Position numbers and translations under genes: made by a program. Shown in pieces: positions 10,570 to 23,349 of a DNA stretch of 64,000 bases; positions within the stretch are counted from its first letter, which is position 1, and every line of letters begins with the position of its first letter. Location: positions 220,001-284,000 of the forward strand of contig JBBMOA010000021.1 in the NCBI GenBank assembly GCA_037954235.1, given 5' to 3'. The notes beneath the pieces were generated by a model. That model searched no databases and was not told the DNA's origin. It saw nothing but the letters and a program-made list of their open reading frames with translations. The stretch is from Aulostomus chinensis. Its lineage: Eukaryota; Chordata; Actinopteri; Syngnathiformes; Aulostomidae.

Positions 10570-11253
10570 CCCGTAAATTCTGGACTATAAGCCGCGACTT
10601 TTTTTCAACGCTTCATGCCCCGCGGCTTATACTCTGGTGCGTCTTATACGAGGATTTTACCTTCACTCTGGGGTGTGGCGGGCAGCGGCAGCGGGCAGTA
10701 ATTCCCTATTGTTCCTGATGGCAGCTCCAAGTACCGTACTTAGGGAAATTCCTAGCCAAATGTGATGGTAATTTCTCTAAGTACTGTACTTGGAGCGTCC
10801 AGTCCATGCCGCGGTGCAGTGTAAAAAGAGCATCACACGATATTTTCAGTCATTTGTACTCACCCTCAAGATGGAGAGCAGAAGAAGGAATGCTTATGAT
10901 GCAGCTTTCAAGTTAAAGGCAATCAATCTGGCGGTGGCAGATGGAAATAGAGCTGCAGCACGTAAGTTTGGCATAAACGAATCGATGGTGAGACGCTGGA
11001 GGCGGCAACATGACGAACTGACCCAATGCAAAAAGACGACAAAAGCTTTCAGAGGTCATAACAGCAGATGGCCCGAACTTGAAAATGCTCTGGAAGACTG
11101 GGTCAACACGCGAGAACGGGCGGCCGAGGTGTTTCCGCCGTGTACCGCGGCTTATTTACCGGTGCGGCTTATACGTGTACAAAGTTGATTTTTTCCCTAA
11201 AATAAGCATCTGCGGCTTACATAACGGTGCGCTCTATCGTCCGGAATTTACGG
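10570..11253 (+). mobile_element. Internally deleted pogo-like DNA transposon
   Basis: The left end CCGTAAATTCTGGACTATAA and the right end, whose reverse complement begins CCGTAAATTCCGGAC, form terminal inverted repeats, each flanked by TA as in Tc1/mariner-pogo elements. Subterminal GCGGCTTA/TAAGCCGC motifs recur at both ends. The interior encodes only the N-terminal DNA-binding part of a transposase. The element is about 680 bp, whereas full pogo-type elements are over 2 kb, so it is a deletion derivative. Confidence 0.8.
10871..11188 (+). pseudogene. Truncated pogo/CENP-B-like transposase (DNA-binding part only)
   Basis: From the ATG at 10871 the frame reads MESRRRNAYDAAFKLKAINL, then AVADGNRAAARKFGINESMV and RRWRRQHDELT, a helix-turn-helix typical of the N-terminal domain in POGK/tigger-type proteins. 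A second part (RWPELENALEDWVNTRE) resembles the start of the CENP-B-type HTH. The frame then runs into 3' terminal transposon sequence; the whole DDE catalytic domain is missing, so it could bind ends but not cut. It sits wholly within the inverted-repeat element. Start choice is uncertain: the frame is also open upstream to an ATG near 10790. Confidence 0.78.
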
Positions 11254-12899
11254 TATTTCACCTTTCTCCTGATGCAGTGAACATTTTGAGGTTCGCAGGG
11301 TTAAAAAAAACGCCCCTGCGTCTCATGAGGCTGAAGCCTAACCTCTGCTCAGTGTCATCAGTCTGGTGTTTAAGTTGATGTCAATGTCCAACTCAGCTCC
11401 ATTGTCCTACATGAGATGTCCAGCTTGACGAGCGCTCGCGTGTTCCTTGTGATGAACCTTCAACCATCTGAAGAGGTTTGTGGTGCTGAAATTAGGAAGT
11501 TCTTTATCCAAACTACTAATTATTGAGAAGAAGATGATTATGGGAGTCAAACAATGTAGAAGGAATTCAGCTGATTCAAAGAACAATTACTTGAATTTTT
11601 GTTGAGAATAACAATGTCCCTGTGGTCAGAAAGACTTGAGGGACATGTAAAAGGAACTCAGAAGGATTTTTTTGTATATCCAGCAGTTAGAATAAGCAAA
11701 TGAGGTTTTATCAAATTGATCCTAATATTCATCATCAAGACAGGAGGTGCTGAACAGGGTGGGGCCAACAGGTCGTTCTATCGTTCAATGTTTCTTCATA
11801 AAGAAACAACATGAAAAGGAAAACAAGATGTAAAATAAAGTTCAGTCACCCCAGTGCACCCTCTCAGTCTAATCCTCACGTCCTGTCTGGACAGGAAGTA
11901 GTTGGCATTAAAGAGCTTGTCGTCTTATCAGAGATGAGTCATAGAAGTCAGCAGCAGCTGCTGAACAAACATCTGCTGGTTCCCAGATGCCATCGGAGCG
12001 TCACGCTGATACCATCAGAGCGCCACTGTCATGTCTCTTTAAGACCATGAAGAAGAAAGTCTGATGCTCTGAGTCGTCCTGTTCAGATAAGACTAGTCAC
12101 GACAAGACACACAAAACAAAAAACTCACCGTCATCATCATCATCATCATCGTCATCGTCACATTTCAGCCCTCTGATGGTCTAAAATCCCTCCAGCCAGT
12201 CTCCACCTGGAGCAGAGGTCCACCTATGGACCAGCAGAACCAGCTCTCTATGAACAACAAGAATCTGGTCACATGACTGAGAAACCTACTGTGTTACAAC
12301 TGGTTCACTTTGAAACTGAACACAATCACATCATCGGCGAAGAGATGCAAATGTCCCCCCACTTGAACAGGAAACTACAAGTCCTGACGCAGAGTACTTT
12401 AGTACCCATCATCACTAAGGAGGCTACACTACAGAGTATCAATATTTTCTGTATAACTGAAACCATCCTGTTTGCTGATGTCAGGTAAACCGTGACCACG
12501 TGCCATAGGTTAGAGTGCACCAATCATCTAATAGGGCAGTCCTTAATCACCACCATCTTCTGTCCAATCAAACATGCTCCTGCAGTGTCATCACCCTCGG
12601 GACAATGGTAAACTTTAGCTTCTGTTTATTAGATCCAAAGTCGTCCTACCTGTTGCTGTTTAATCTCTCCATCAGCTGCTCCTCCTCTATCTGTCCTCAT
12701 CCATCCTCTGCGTCTCGAGTGTTTATCACTTCATCTTGCTGTCACAACCAGCCTGAACATCACGTAGACACTAAGGCCATCATGGCCGCCCGCCAGCAGC
12801 AGCAGTTCCAGCAGCTCCTGCATGCTGGTAGCTTTGATGTCACTTCAAAACAAAACCAAGGCTCCAGAAAAATATCATCTGCAATATAAACTAGACAGA
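11254..12899. other. Intergenic, mostly unique sequence
   Basis: A short (CAT)n tract at about 12131-12160 is the only repeat noted. Short open frames here show no recognisable domain. Confidence 0.4.
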
Positions 12900-13190
12900 A
12901 GAACCATAGGAACTGAAGGAACCAGAGAACTTGTAGGAACCAGAGAAACCAGAGAAACCATAGAAAGCATAGGAAACCATTGAAACCACGGGAACCATAG
13001 GTACTGGAGAAACCAGAAGAACCCTGGAACCAGAGAAACCATAGACACTATAGGAACCACTGAAACTAGTACTACTTCCGTAGGAAACAGAGAAACCAGA
13101 AGAACCACAGGAACCATAAGAACTATAGGAACCATAGGAACCATAGAAACTGTAGGAACTGTAGGAACCATAGGAACCAGAGCACTGACG
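12900..13190 (+). repeat. GGAACCATAGAAACC-type degenerate minisatellite
   Basis: About 290 bases of 9- to 12-base units (variants of GAACCATAGAAACCAGA), with enough variation to look old. It abuts a long (GT)n tract. Confidence 0.8.
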
Positions 13191-13215
13191 AAGGCTCCAG
13201 AAGTAACAAAAAGTA

Positions 13216-13216
<1 letters not shown>

Positions 13217-13286
<70 letters not shown>

Positions 13287-13290
13287 GTTT
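13217..13290 (+). repeat. (GT)n microsatellite
   Basis: A near-pure GT repeat with three TT interruptions. Confidence 0.95.
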
Positions 13291-13299
13291 TGACAGAGG

Positions 13300-14953
13300 G
13301 ACAGGTCAGTTGAAGGACAGGAACACAAACTGTCCTCCCAGTTTTTACATACTGTTAGTGTCTCTGTCCCAAATGTGGACCTTACCCAGACTCAGTCTAT
13401 GTCCTGGTCCGGGTCTTGGTCTGAGGGCGGAGCCTCTGTGTCAGAGTGGCAGCTGTTTCCTCTGCTATTTTGACAAAGCAGGAAGTGTTTGTGGTTGAGT
13501 GAAGAAGAATGAAGTTGGTTTACGTTGACGTTTATCTTTGATGAGACAAGATGGACATGTCTGGACCTGAGACACTCTGAGGACACACACAGTCACACAC
13601 ACGTGCGCACGCGTACACACACACACACACACACACACACATATGCATACATTACATTACATTTCATGCCTGTGTTTTCTGTGCTAATAAATCGTGATAA
13701 TGTATAACTGATATTGAAGTTTACACGTTCAAACTTGTGAAGTCATCAGATTCCACAGAAGAAACATTTAGTTTCACAAACAAACAGATTAAGAGATGAA
13801 ACATAGATTCAACACTTACACACACACACATCATCATCATATGGACATACACACAGACACAAACATGTACCTTAAACAATCAACATGCAGTAATCTGTTA
13901 TTCTCTCTCCCTCTTTTCTCTGTCCGTCCCTCTCTTTTCTTTGTCTCTGTCCCTGTCCATCTCTCTCTTCCTCTCTCTGACTTGATTTGACAAGCATGTT
14001 TACAGAGGACAAAATTTCACATTGCGTTGTTGTTGCGTTGCATTATGAGATATTTCTACCAATGCTGCTTAACAATCCTACGAACCAAAACATTGCTCAA
14101 GAAGTGACGGCCACCAGCTGATTTCATGCTTGGCTATGCTAACTGTAGCTTCATATTTAGCTTGAAGCCATGAACCAAAACAATGCTGATCTGATGTTGT
14201 AAATAATATGAAGTCTCACCAACAGATAAACAGTCCAATCACATGTCAGGATGGTGACACACCTGAAGCAGGTGAAGAAGGTCACATGGTGTGCTGCTAG
14301 GAGGCTGGCTTACCTTTTGACCTTGTGAGACATATAACACTGTTTTAGAATGACGCTGTTGTTGAATAGTGTCTTGATGCCAGTGGGAGGCTAACGTTCC
14401 TCAAGCGTCACATGATGGATGCTGTTTCTGTGTCCTCGCCACTGATCCACATCAGGAATGTGAGCTAGCAGCTATGGCTAGCTTCATGCCACACACACAC
14501 ACACACACACACACAAACTTGTGATCAAATGACCAGCCACATGCTCTCCATTGGTTCATCACCTTTAGTCTAGTGTTTATGTTTATAGGGATCAAATGTT
14601 TAGAAATCAGATGCACTCAAAAACAAACAAGGAATCAAGTATGGAGGAGGAAGAGAACGCAAAACTCACAGGTGAATCAATGCACTGGACAACATTGAAC
14701 ACTGAACTTCTTCTCATCATTTATTTACATCTTTTTTACATTTACATCCTCTGCTTGCAGTCCCATGGAGTGTCTGATGACCTTTGACCTGCTCATGTCA
14801 TCACATGCTGTGTTTGAAGATGTGATCTGAAGATCATCTGACTGTTGGTAAACAACATGGTGGCTAGATGAGGGCGAGACGACAACATGAGGGATAAAAG
14901 TCTGTTAGAACCACTGTAGAAGAGATAATTGTAGTTAGATCCAGAGAAGAAGA

Positions 14954-15002
<49 letters not shown>

Positions 15003-16137
15003 AGAACCAGAGAAAATAATGAGCTGTGGTCTGGCGATTTCCTGTCCTCTAACTGAGCGTCAACATGTTGACATGTTGTCGTTGGGTCAAACAGACTCCG
15101 CCCCCTCTCTGGTCGTTAATGAACCTATAAGAACACACAACAGTGGCTGTTTGATCCAAACACACTGAGGTAACCTGAGAACCACACACACCTGAAACGC
15201 TTCCATTTCTCGGGTCTCAAACATCAAACCCTTTCTTCTGTCACTCATTTCATCACATTAATTATTTCATATTTTCAAGTGAAAATGGAGGAAAGCAGAA
15301 CTTTTGATTCTCACTTAATCTCTGGCTCTTCACGTCTCATCAGATCTTCAGTGGCAGCTTATCAGAACGTCCCTTTAAAAATGTCCATCAGAATGAGACG
15401 AGGAAATATTGGACTGAAGAAGGACTCACTAAGAGTGGGCAAATTATATATCATAAGATGTATAACATAAGTAAACAAGGAACATTCCAAATTCACGCTG
15501 TCTGACTCCACCTTCAACCTGAACAAGTTAAAGTGACAAGTTGGCAAAAACATCTTTCTCAAATCACTTTTCCAGTGTTAATCAAAACAAATCCATCGTT
15601 GTCGCGATGCTGTCTCCTTTGACGTGACAACCGAAGTTTTCACACAGTGGAACCGTAACGTCTGACGTCTCTCTGCTGCCTCCAGCTGGTGGCTCTCAAT
15701 TTCAAAACAAAGACTAAAGGTTCCTGTTGCAACAATGTTTGATCAAAGAAAGCATCATAGATGAGTATTAATTAATTCATAAATACAACACATGGTGCTT
15801 CTGTCCTTGATTGGCAGGAAAAATAGTGACTTCAAGTGATTGTATTTCGTTGTAAAGTCCCTCAAACCCTCCGTGATTTGAATTGTTCCACAGATGAAAG
15901 GTTGGCAATAAGGAGAGCAGGTGGCCTCTGACCACTGCAACACAACAAGAGCATCACCAGAACGAGTCGCTGAGAGGACACATGATGAAAGGACTCGAGT
16001 CAAGAGCAAGAGGGGAAGAACAGCTGCTGCTGTGAATGGCAGTGAAGCAGCGCCCTGAAGAAGCGTCCATTTTGGTTTTGTTTCTATCTTTCAGGCCTTA
16101 CATTCATCTATGGTTCCCAGAATTTGAAGGTAAAAGG
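13300..16137. other. Intergenic with short microsatellites
   Basis: It contains (AC)n at about 13613-13641 and 14492-14515. The rest is unique sequence with no supported gene. Confidence 0.4.
14953..15001 (+). repeat. (GAT)n microsatellite
   Basis: A pure trinucleotide run of about 16 units. Confidence 0.95.
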
Positions 16138-16956
16138 AGGTTCAGTTCTACATCACATCCACCAGTAAACACCAGACTGGTGGATGGTGGAGGTTCAGTT
16201 CTACATCAGATCCACCAGTCACACCAGACTGGTGGATGGTGGAGGTTCAGTTCTACATCAGATCCACCAGTAAACACCAGACCGGTGGATGGTGGAGGTT
16301 CAGTTCTACATCAGATCCACCAGTAAACACCAGACTGGTGGATGGTGGAGGTTCAGTTCTACATCAGATCCACCAGTAACACCAGACCGGTGGATGTTGG
16401 AGGTTCAGTTCTACATCAGATCCACCAGTAAACACCAGACTGGTTCAGTTCTACATCAGATCCACCAGTAACACCAGACTGGTGGATGGTGGAGGTTCAG
16501 TTCTACATCAGATCCACCAGGAAACACCAGACCGGTGGATGTTGGAGGTTCAGTTCTACATCAGATCCACCAGTAAACACCAGACTGGTGGATGTTGGAG
16601 GTTCAGTTCTACATCAGATCCACCAGTAAACACCAGACTGGTGGATGTTGGAGGTTCAGTTCTACATCAGATCCACCAGTAAACACCAGACTGGTTCAGT
16701 TCTACATCAGATCCACCAGTAAACCCCAGACCGGTGGATGTTGGAGGTTCAGTTCTACATCAGATCCACCAGTAAACACCAGACCGGTGGATGGTGGAGG
16801 TTCAGTTCTACATCAGATCCACCAGTAAACACCAGACTGGTGGATGTTGGAGGTTCAGTTCTACATCAGATCCACCAGTAACACCAGACTGGTGGATGTT
16901 GGAGGTTCAGTTCTACATCAGATCCACCAGTAACACCAGACTGGTGGATGTTGGAG
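16138..16956 (+). repeat. 53-bp minisatellite with an inverted repeat in each unit
   Basis: There are about sixteen units, most 52-53 bases, two to three shortened to about 39 by loss of the GGTGGATGTTGGA part. Each full unit holds ATCCACCAGT and ACTGGTGGAT, exact reverse complements, separated by about nine bases (AAACACCAG), so each could fold into a 10-bp hairpin. Short open frames through the array have no independent support. Confidence 0.95.
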
Positions 16957-17769
16957 TGGTGGAGTCTTAAAAACCTGGGTTGCTAACAAGAGTCTGGAGG
17001 AGCCTACAGAGGTCATGGAGGTCATTAAAGGTCATCAGGGAAACAAGAAGCCTGAAGCTTAGTGGTGGTGACCTTGAAGTCATGTGACCCTGGTGTAGCT
17101 CCTTCATAGGCTATGGTTAGCTTAGCACTGCTAACTTAGCATCCAGGCTTCCAGCATCATCAGAGGGTTCATTAGTGAAGATGATCTTGATGAACTCAAC
17201 CTGGAAGATCATCAACTTCTGTCCACCAGAGCTGATTTACTAACCCTTTTTCAACACAAAATGCGCCAAATTTGTGGGAAAGAGGTGGGAATTTGCTGTC
17301 TTGTCTGTGTGAAATAGAGGCGTAATATTCCTCTTTTCAAAAAAGCTACCCCTTTTGTGGGTTTAAAGATGTGACATGGTGTGCAGCATGAAGGTGTGCG
17401 TGGACAGCTAACCCTAACAGCTACAACATGCGTCAGAAGAATATTCAGTCTGTAAGTTTCAAAACTGCAGTTTGCTGCTCTGGCTGCCGGCAGCGTCAGT
17501 GTCGACATTCTCGGAGGTACTTGATGCAGGAGAACTGGCGAGCGTAATGTTTGCAAGTTTGCATCATCGTTGACACCTCCACCCACCTCACACCCAGCCA
17601 GCACATTGATGGCTTGGATTTGCACAGCAGTGGAGGCGGCAATAAGTGAACCCCAGGAGGAGGAATTTTCTGGGCTAAAACTGATGCTCAATTTTCTCCA
17701 AAAGAGAAATTTAGTGGATTGCTGTTCAGTATGAAAGCGACTAATGATTTAATCACCCATGATCCCATT
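16957..17769. other. Intergenic, nothing recognised
   Basis: Unique sequence. A 146-codon - strand frame at 17251-17691 has no domain I recognise and no splice or promoter support. Confidence 0.35.
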
Positions 17770-18031
17770 GGCTGCTGGTGGAGGAACCAGGCGATGACTA
17801 CTTCCTGTTGGTGGAGGAACCAGGATATGACCACTTCCTGTTGGTGGAGGAGCCAGGAGATGGCTATTTCCTCTTGGACTACATACATATTTCATCCCTG
17901 ACATATCCACTTCCTGTTGAACTAAAAAAACACCTTATCCCTGACATAATCACTTTCTGGTGGACTGCAAGCGCACCTCATCTGTGACCTGACCATGTCC
18001 TGTTGGACATCAAACACACCTCCTCCCTGAC
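17770..18031 (+). repeat. Left part of a tandem array split by a LINE
   Basis: Degenerate units combine GACCACTTCCTGTTGG with GTGGAGGAACCAGG or CATCCCTGACAT. The same motifs resume at 19528 after the LINE. Confidence 0.75.
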
Positions 18032-19527
18032 CTGAGCCTGAAGCTGGGGACAGGGCCACAGCTGTGGAAAACATCCTGCATGGTCCCTGTGCCCAAGACA
18101 CCGCACCCCAAGGACCACAGCAGCTACAGACCAGTGGCACTTACACCCCACCTGATGTAGACCTTGGACAGGCTGGTCCTCGGACATCTCCGCCTCCTGG
18201 TGGGCTCATCCATGGACCCACTGCAGTTCGCCTACCAGCGTGGCATTGGGGTGGATGACACCGTGATCTTCCTCCTCCATCCAGCCCTCTCTCACCTGGA
18301 GAAGCCCGGGAGCACTGTGAGAATCAGGTTTTTGACTTCTCCAGTGCTTTCAGTACCATTCAGCCGGGGCTCCTGAGGGACAAGCTGGAGCATACAGGAC
18401 TGGACCACCACCTCACATCCTGGATACTGGACTACCTCACAAACCGCCCGCAGTATGTGAGGTCCAGGGACTGTGTTTCAGACACGGTCATCTGCAGCAC
18501 GGGGGCCCCGCAGGGAGCGGTCCTGGCTCCGTTCCGCTTCACACTGCAGACTTCTCCCACCACACCCACCTGTCACCTGCAGAAGTTCTCTGATGATTCT
18601 GCAATTGTGATGAGGACCACAGAGAGTACAGAGAACTGACCCAGGACCCAGACTGCTGCCTGAGGAACCACCTCCAGATCAACGTGGGGAAAACCAAGGA
18701 GCTCAAGGTGGACTTCCACAGGCAGACGCAGCCCCACCCGACACCGGTGAAGATCCAGGTAATGGAGACGGAGATGGTGACATCTTATAGGTACCTGGGT
18801 GTTCACCTAAACAAACTGGACTGGTCAGACAACACTGGGCCGTCTACAGGAAGGGTCAGACTCTACCTGCTCAGGAGGCTGAGGTCTTTTGGAGTGGGGG
18901 GGGGGGGGCACTCCTGAGGACCTTCTATGATACAATGGTGGTGTCGGCCATCTTGTAGGGGTGGTGTTCTGGGCAGCAGCATAGCAGCTGCAGGCAAGAG
19001 GAGACTGGACAAACTGGTTAAGAAGGCCAGCTCTGTCCTGGGGTGCCCCCTGGACCAGTGGACGTGGTGGTGGTGGGGGGGGGGGGGGGTGATGGCTGAG
19101 CTGTCCTCTCTGTTGAGCACTGACTCCCACCCCATCAACACCACCCTGACAGCCCTGGAGAGCTCCTTCAGTGACAGGCTCCTCCACCCTAAGTCTGGAG
19201 GAGAGGTTCCACAGGTCCCTCCTACCTGAGGCTGTCAGACGGGGCAACAAGCAATGGTCCCAGTGACCCCCCTACCAGACCCTGGACAATCTTAGTAAGC
19301 AATACCTAAAACTGTACTGTGTAATAGCCAACACTTATGCTGCTAGCATTTAGTGTAGTTGTTTGTAGTTTATGATAATATATTATAGTGTATTATACAT
19401 TTTTTTTTACTGTAGTTTATTGTAGTTTCTTCTAATTATTGCTCTGTACTTTTTCTGCTACTGTAACAGTGACAATTTCCCCACTGAGGGACGAATAAAG
19501 GTTTATCTTATCTTATCTTACATGACC
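18032..19527 (+). mobile_element. 5'-truncated L2/jockey-type LINE
   Basis: The conceptual + strand reading across several frames gives an RT of the jockey superfamily. Recognisable pieces are an HSSYRPVA-type entry, DPLQFAYQRGIGVDD, motif A as FDFSSAFSTIQ, motif B as GAPQGAVL, motif C as FSDDSAIV, then a YRYLGVHL thumb region. Frameshifts and G-runs (near 18898 and 19077) break the frame. The 3' end has ACGAATAAAGG and a (TTATC)n tail at 19500-19527, which marks a true LINE terminus. The endonuclease half is absent. Confidence 0.88.
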
Positions 19528-19690
19528 ACGTCCTGTTGGACTACAAACACAACCCCTCCCTGACATTATAACTTCCTCTTGGACTTCAAAGACACCTCCT
19601 CCCTGACATGACCACATCCTTTGGTGGAGGAACCAGAAGATGACCACTTCCTGTTGGACGACAGAAATACCTCATCCCTGACATTATTAT
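19528..19690 (+). repeat. Right part of the tandem array split by a LINE
   Basis: It resumes CATGACCACGTCCTGTTGGA, GTGGAGGAACCAG and CTCCCTGACAT units matching 17770-18031. Confidence 0.75.
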
Positions 19691-19839
19691 GAATGGATCG
19701 TCCTGTTATAAACCACACAGTGGGTCTGACGTCACTGGAGTAACGCCAGACTTCAGCCTGTTGGAGTAAATCTGAGTGACATGACAGGCCTAAGACGAGC
19801 CATCAGGCTGTGGTCGTCCCCAGGTTAGGGAGGAGTGAG

Positions 19840-20945
19840 ATTCTTCCTGCTTCATCGTGAGGACGATGTGGGACTCAGACATTTCTTTGAGCAGATTGAT
19901 AAATGGTGCTTTCAGGTGCTCCCAGAAATGTCTTGTCTTTGGCTCACACATCTTACCTGAGCGTGATCGTCTCATCGATGAAGAGTTGGATTTTTTCTCA
20001 GATTTCATGAAAGCATCGATCCTGTGGAACACATTCATATTTGGTAGCCTGGAACTGTTTGGATGCGGTGTTGACATCACTGACGTGGTTAAACGTGTTT
20101 ACAGAGACACAAACAGCACCGTCATGTCAGCACAGGGACGTCCCAGGATTCTCAGGAGGTGAAGGCATGAAACAGGGACGCCTCATGTCCCTTTACTTTA
20201 GTGCAGCCCTGGAAATGTCAGCGGCTCTTATCAAAAATACTGAATTTGAAAAACGGAAAGAGGTGATTCACCAACCGGCTGCTGACACAGCAAATTCTTG
20301 AAAAATAGCGACCAAATCCCTAAAGTTATCGACACAATTGATTGTTTTTCTAAGGCTTAAAGCTGAACCTTAAAAATGTGATTTATTACAGATCCATGAC
20401 TCTGTGCTGACAGCTCATGATGTCCAGTGAAACCAGCCGTGAGACACTCAGGCGCCCATGTTGACCAGGAGGACACCACTTTAATGGAGCTCAACATCTG
20501 GAACAAGCTGGACAAATGCAAACCGCTCTGAAACCTCTGGTCTCAAAGGACTTTTCTGTTACTGCTCCAGTCGTTCTGACAAAAATGAAAAGTCTCTCCA
20601 GATTCCTGTACCCAGCCTTTTCTCTGTCTCTGCCTAAAGAAGCGATCAAACATACGAACCAGGCTGACTTCAGGAACGTCTTGAACTGGAAAACAGAGGA
20701 GGAAGTTGAGTTAAAGGAGAGAGGACGGAGGTCTCAAAACCCCTGACCTAGAATGTGTCAGCGCTGCTATTAAAGTTATTTGGTTACGATCATTTAGGAC
20801 AAGTCAAACCAACCCAAATGAATAAATTGGGGGGAAGTGATTTCCTCCTGGAACCTGATTTGGATCTTAGAAAGCTGCCCATTAAACGAAGCCTTCCATC
20901 AACAAGAGCTTCATTCCTGAAAATGGCCTCCAGACCCACCTGAGC
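19840..20945 (+). mobile_element. Degraded L1-type LINE relic
   Basis: Broken + strand frames resemble the RT of fish L1-type elements. In order: a palm-like piece (FGCGVDITDVVKRVYRDTNS), a piece after the QGCPISPL-equivalent (around 20165-20300), TKMKSLSRFLYPAFSLSLPK (20583-20635), and a GGSDFLLEPDLDLRKLPIKR piece near the C terminus. No motif C (YADD) is intact. It is more diverged than the other LINEs here and of a different clade. Boundaries are approximate. Confidence 0.65.
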
Positions 20946-21620
20946 CCTCCGAGGACATCAGCCAGGAATCAGCAGATTTAGTTTTAGTCTCAGTCTTTGG
21001 ACTAAATGCTTCTTAGTTCTAGTCCCATGTTTGTCATTTCTATCCTTGATAGTTTTAGTCGACCAAAACTCAAAGGTTTCAGTCAAATATCAAAGATCCT
21101 CTCAACAAAGATGTGTGTGTACTGAAGAGGCCACTCCAGTGTTAGAATGAAGCACTGAACTGATCCACCTTCAAAGGGGAGTTTCCCCTCTTTTTCTCTC
21201 TCTACCTTTTACTTTTATTATTTTGTTGCAGAAGCAGACAACACACTGGCCCACAATAGGAGTATTGTATCACAATAAAACAGGATAAACTAAATAAAAG
21301 CACACTTGACTTCCATGTGAACGACCTCATGTCCTCCATGTTGGCTTCAGCTGCTGTTGTTGGTTAAAGCTTCCAGGTGTGTTGCTTAGACAGGGAACAG
21401 CAGCAGGTCTGAGGACTCCCGTGTTTCCCAGTCCCACAAACACGGGTCAAAGCACTCCACCTGCCCCCCGTCCACAAATGGACAGGGTTTTATTCATAAC
21501 ATGCTAGATTAATAGAAGGCTGCTTTAAACCAGCCAACATTAGCGGCCCTGGCAGCCCCGTTCATTCTAGCTTTAGCATGTAGCACTAGGAAGCGCTCTC
21601 TGCTCCACCGGGAGGTGGAA

Positions 21621-21651
21621 CCACCACCACCACCACCACCACCACCACCAC
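21621..21651 (+). repeat. (CCA)n microsatellite
   Basis: Ten units of a pure trinucleotide run. Confidence 0.95.
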
Positions 21652-21798
21652 AAACTTTAGGCTTCATTCAAACAGAAACTGCATCTCAGGGCGAGCCTCA
21701 CAGACTAAAGCTATGCTTCAATCATCCCTCTGTTCAGGACCAACCGACACCGCTGCTGCTGCCGTGGTGAGAGTCTCGTCCTCTGCAGACAGGCCCAG

Positions 21799-21800
<2 letters not shown>

Positions 21801-21855
<55 letters not shown>
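21801..21855 (+). repeat. (GT)n microsatellite
   Basis: A pure GT run of about 27 units. Confidence 0.95.
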
Positions 21856-21858
<3 letters not shown>

Positions 21859-22315
21859 AGGCTTTTAGTGTGTGTGTACTGATGATGGGGGCGTGGCCAG
21901 TAGGACCAACAGCTCCAGCTGGCTCCATGCTGATGTTGGAGCTCTTGATTGACATTGCACGCTTGTTCTACTTGGTGAAGAAACGCATGTTTTGAAACTT
22001 TGATGGTCCACCAACTAACAATTTAGTCTGGTCTCGTTCTCGTCAGGCGAAAATGAATACACTTTGGTCACATTTTAGTCTTCACAGGGCGATGGTGACG
22101 TTCGTCTTCGTCTCATTTTCGTCATGAAAAAAGGGTCTGACGTCGTCATTGTTGTTTTCGTTCATCGTGACGAAAACAACAATGACTATGGAGCAGGTGT
22201 CAGCTGGTTGCAGCAGGGATGCAAACATGTAAAAGATGGAAAATGAAGAAACTCCCTTTAATACCAGCATGATATGAAGGACCTGAGTGATGGTGAAACA
22301 TATTTGCAGGAGAAG

Positions 22316-22385
22316 ACAAAGAAGAAGAAGAAGAAGAAGGAGGAGAAGACAAAGAAGAAGAAGAGGAAGAAGAAGAGGTGGAGGA
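22316..22385 (+). repeat. (GAA)n-rich purine tract
   Basis: GAAGAA and GAGGAA units on the + strand form a 70-base homopurine tract. Confidence 0.85.
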
Positions 22386-22497
22386 GACTTGTAAATGGAA
22401 CATGAAGAAGGATTTTAGTGTTTGAGTGATTTTAAAGATAAGAAACCAGCTGATGCCCAAACCTCTTCACCTGTACCAATCTGCTTTTATCGGTCCC

Positions 22498-22600
22498 CCA
22501 CACACACATGCAGACACACACAAAAACACACACACGCAGGCATACACACGTGCACGCACACACACACGCAGGCATACACACGTGCACACACACACAAAGA
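22498..22600 (+). repeat. Imperfect (CA)n with a 34-base duplication
   Basis: Within the CA-rich tract a CACGCAGGCATACACACGTG block occurs twice, so part of the tract has itself been tandemly copied. Confidence 0.85.
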
Positions 22601-23254
22601 GTTTTATTTACCCTAATGAGTGAATGTACACAGCCTGACAATGTAATGAGGCATCTAACATGAATGGATCCATCAAAGTAAAGGAACCTGGAGCTGATAT
22701 CAGCTCTAATATCAGCTGATCCAGTTCATGGAGGTTATTAATAGACCTAAATTAGAAGGTGACACCCTCACATCTACAGGACACACACACGCGTAGATGG
22801 TACACGTTAGTGCTAACGATACATGAGCAGGGGATTGTGTGTGATTTAGAACGTTGTGACGTCCTTGAGGTTGGACTCCTGAAGTCCTCTCAGCCAATGC
22901 TGTCCCACCCTCACCTTCACAAACACCTGAAGTCTCAGTTCCTGTGATCACCACCTGCCTGTCAGGTGTGTGACGGCCCTTGCAGCCACAGGGAAGTGCA
23001 GAAGCGCCATTTGCTTTTCTGTCAACAAAGCAGCTGATTGGGTGACAGCCAATCAGTGTGAGAGACTCCTGCAACTAGAACTAGTGGCTACATGATGGAC
23101 AGCTGCAGCTGTGTGAGTGGGGGGGGGGGGGGTGAGGAATTTCTGCTGTTGTGGGGACTCAACATTCACAGTCAACAGCAGGGACTGAGATTCAAGGCTG
23201 GCTGCAGGTCTGGGAAACCAACATAGGTCAGTGATATCCTGAGAAGGGTTGGAA

Positions 23255-23256
<2 letters not shown>

Positions 23257-23348
<92 letters not shown>

Positions 23349-23349
23349 A
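23257..23349 (+). repeat. Long (GT)n microsatellite
   Basis: About 45 GT units with a single AT interruption. Confidence 0.97.

Noticed and set aside
17251..17691. 146-codon - strand frame
   Set aside because: No known motif, no adjoining exons; likely chance.
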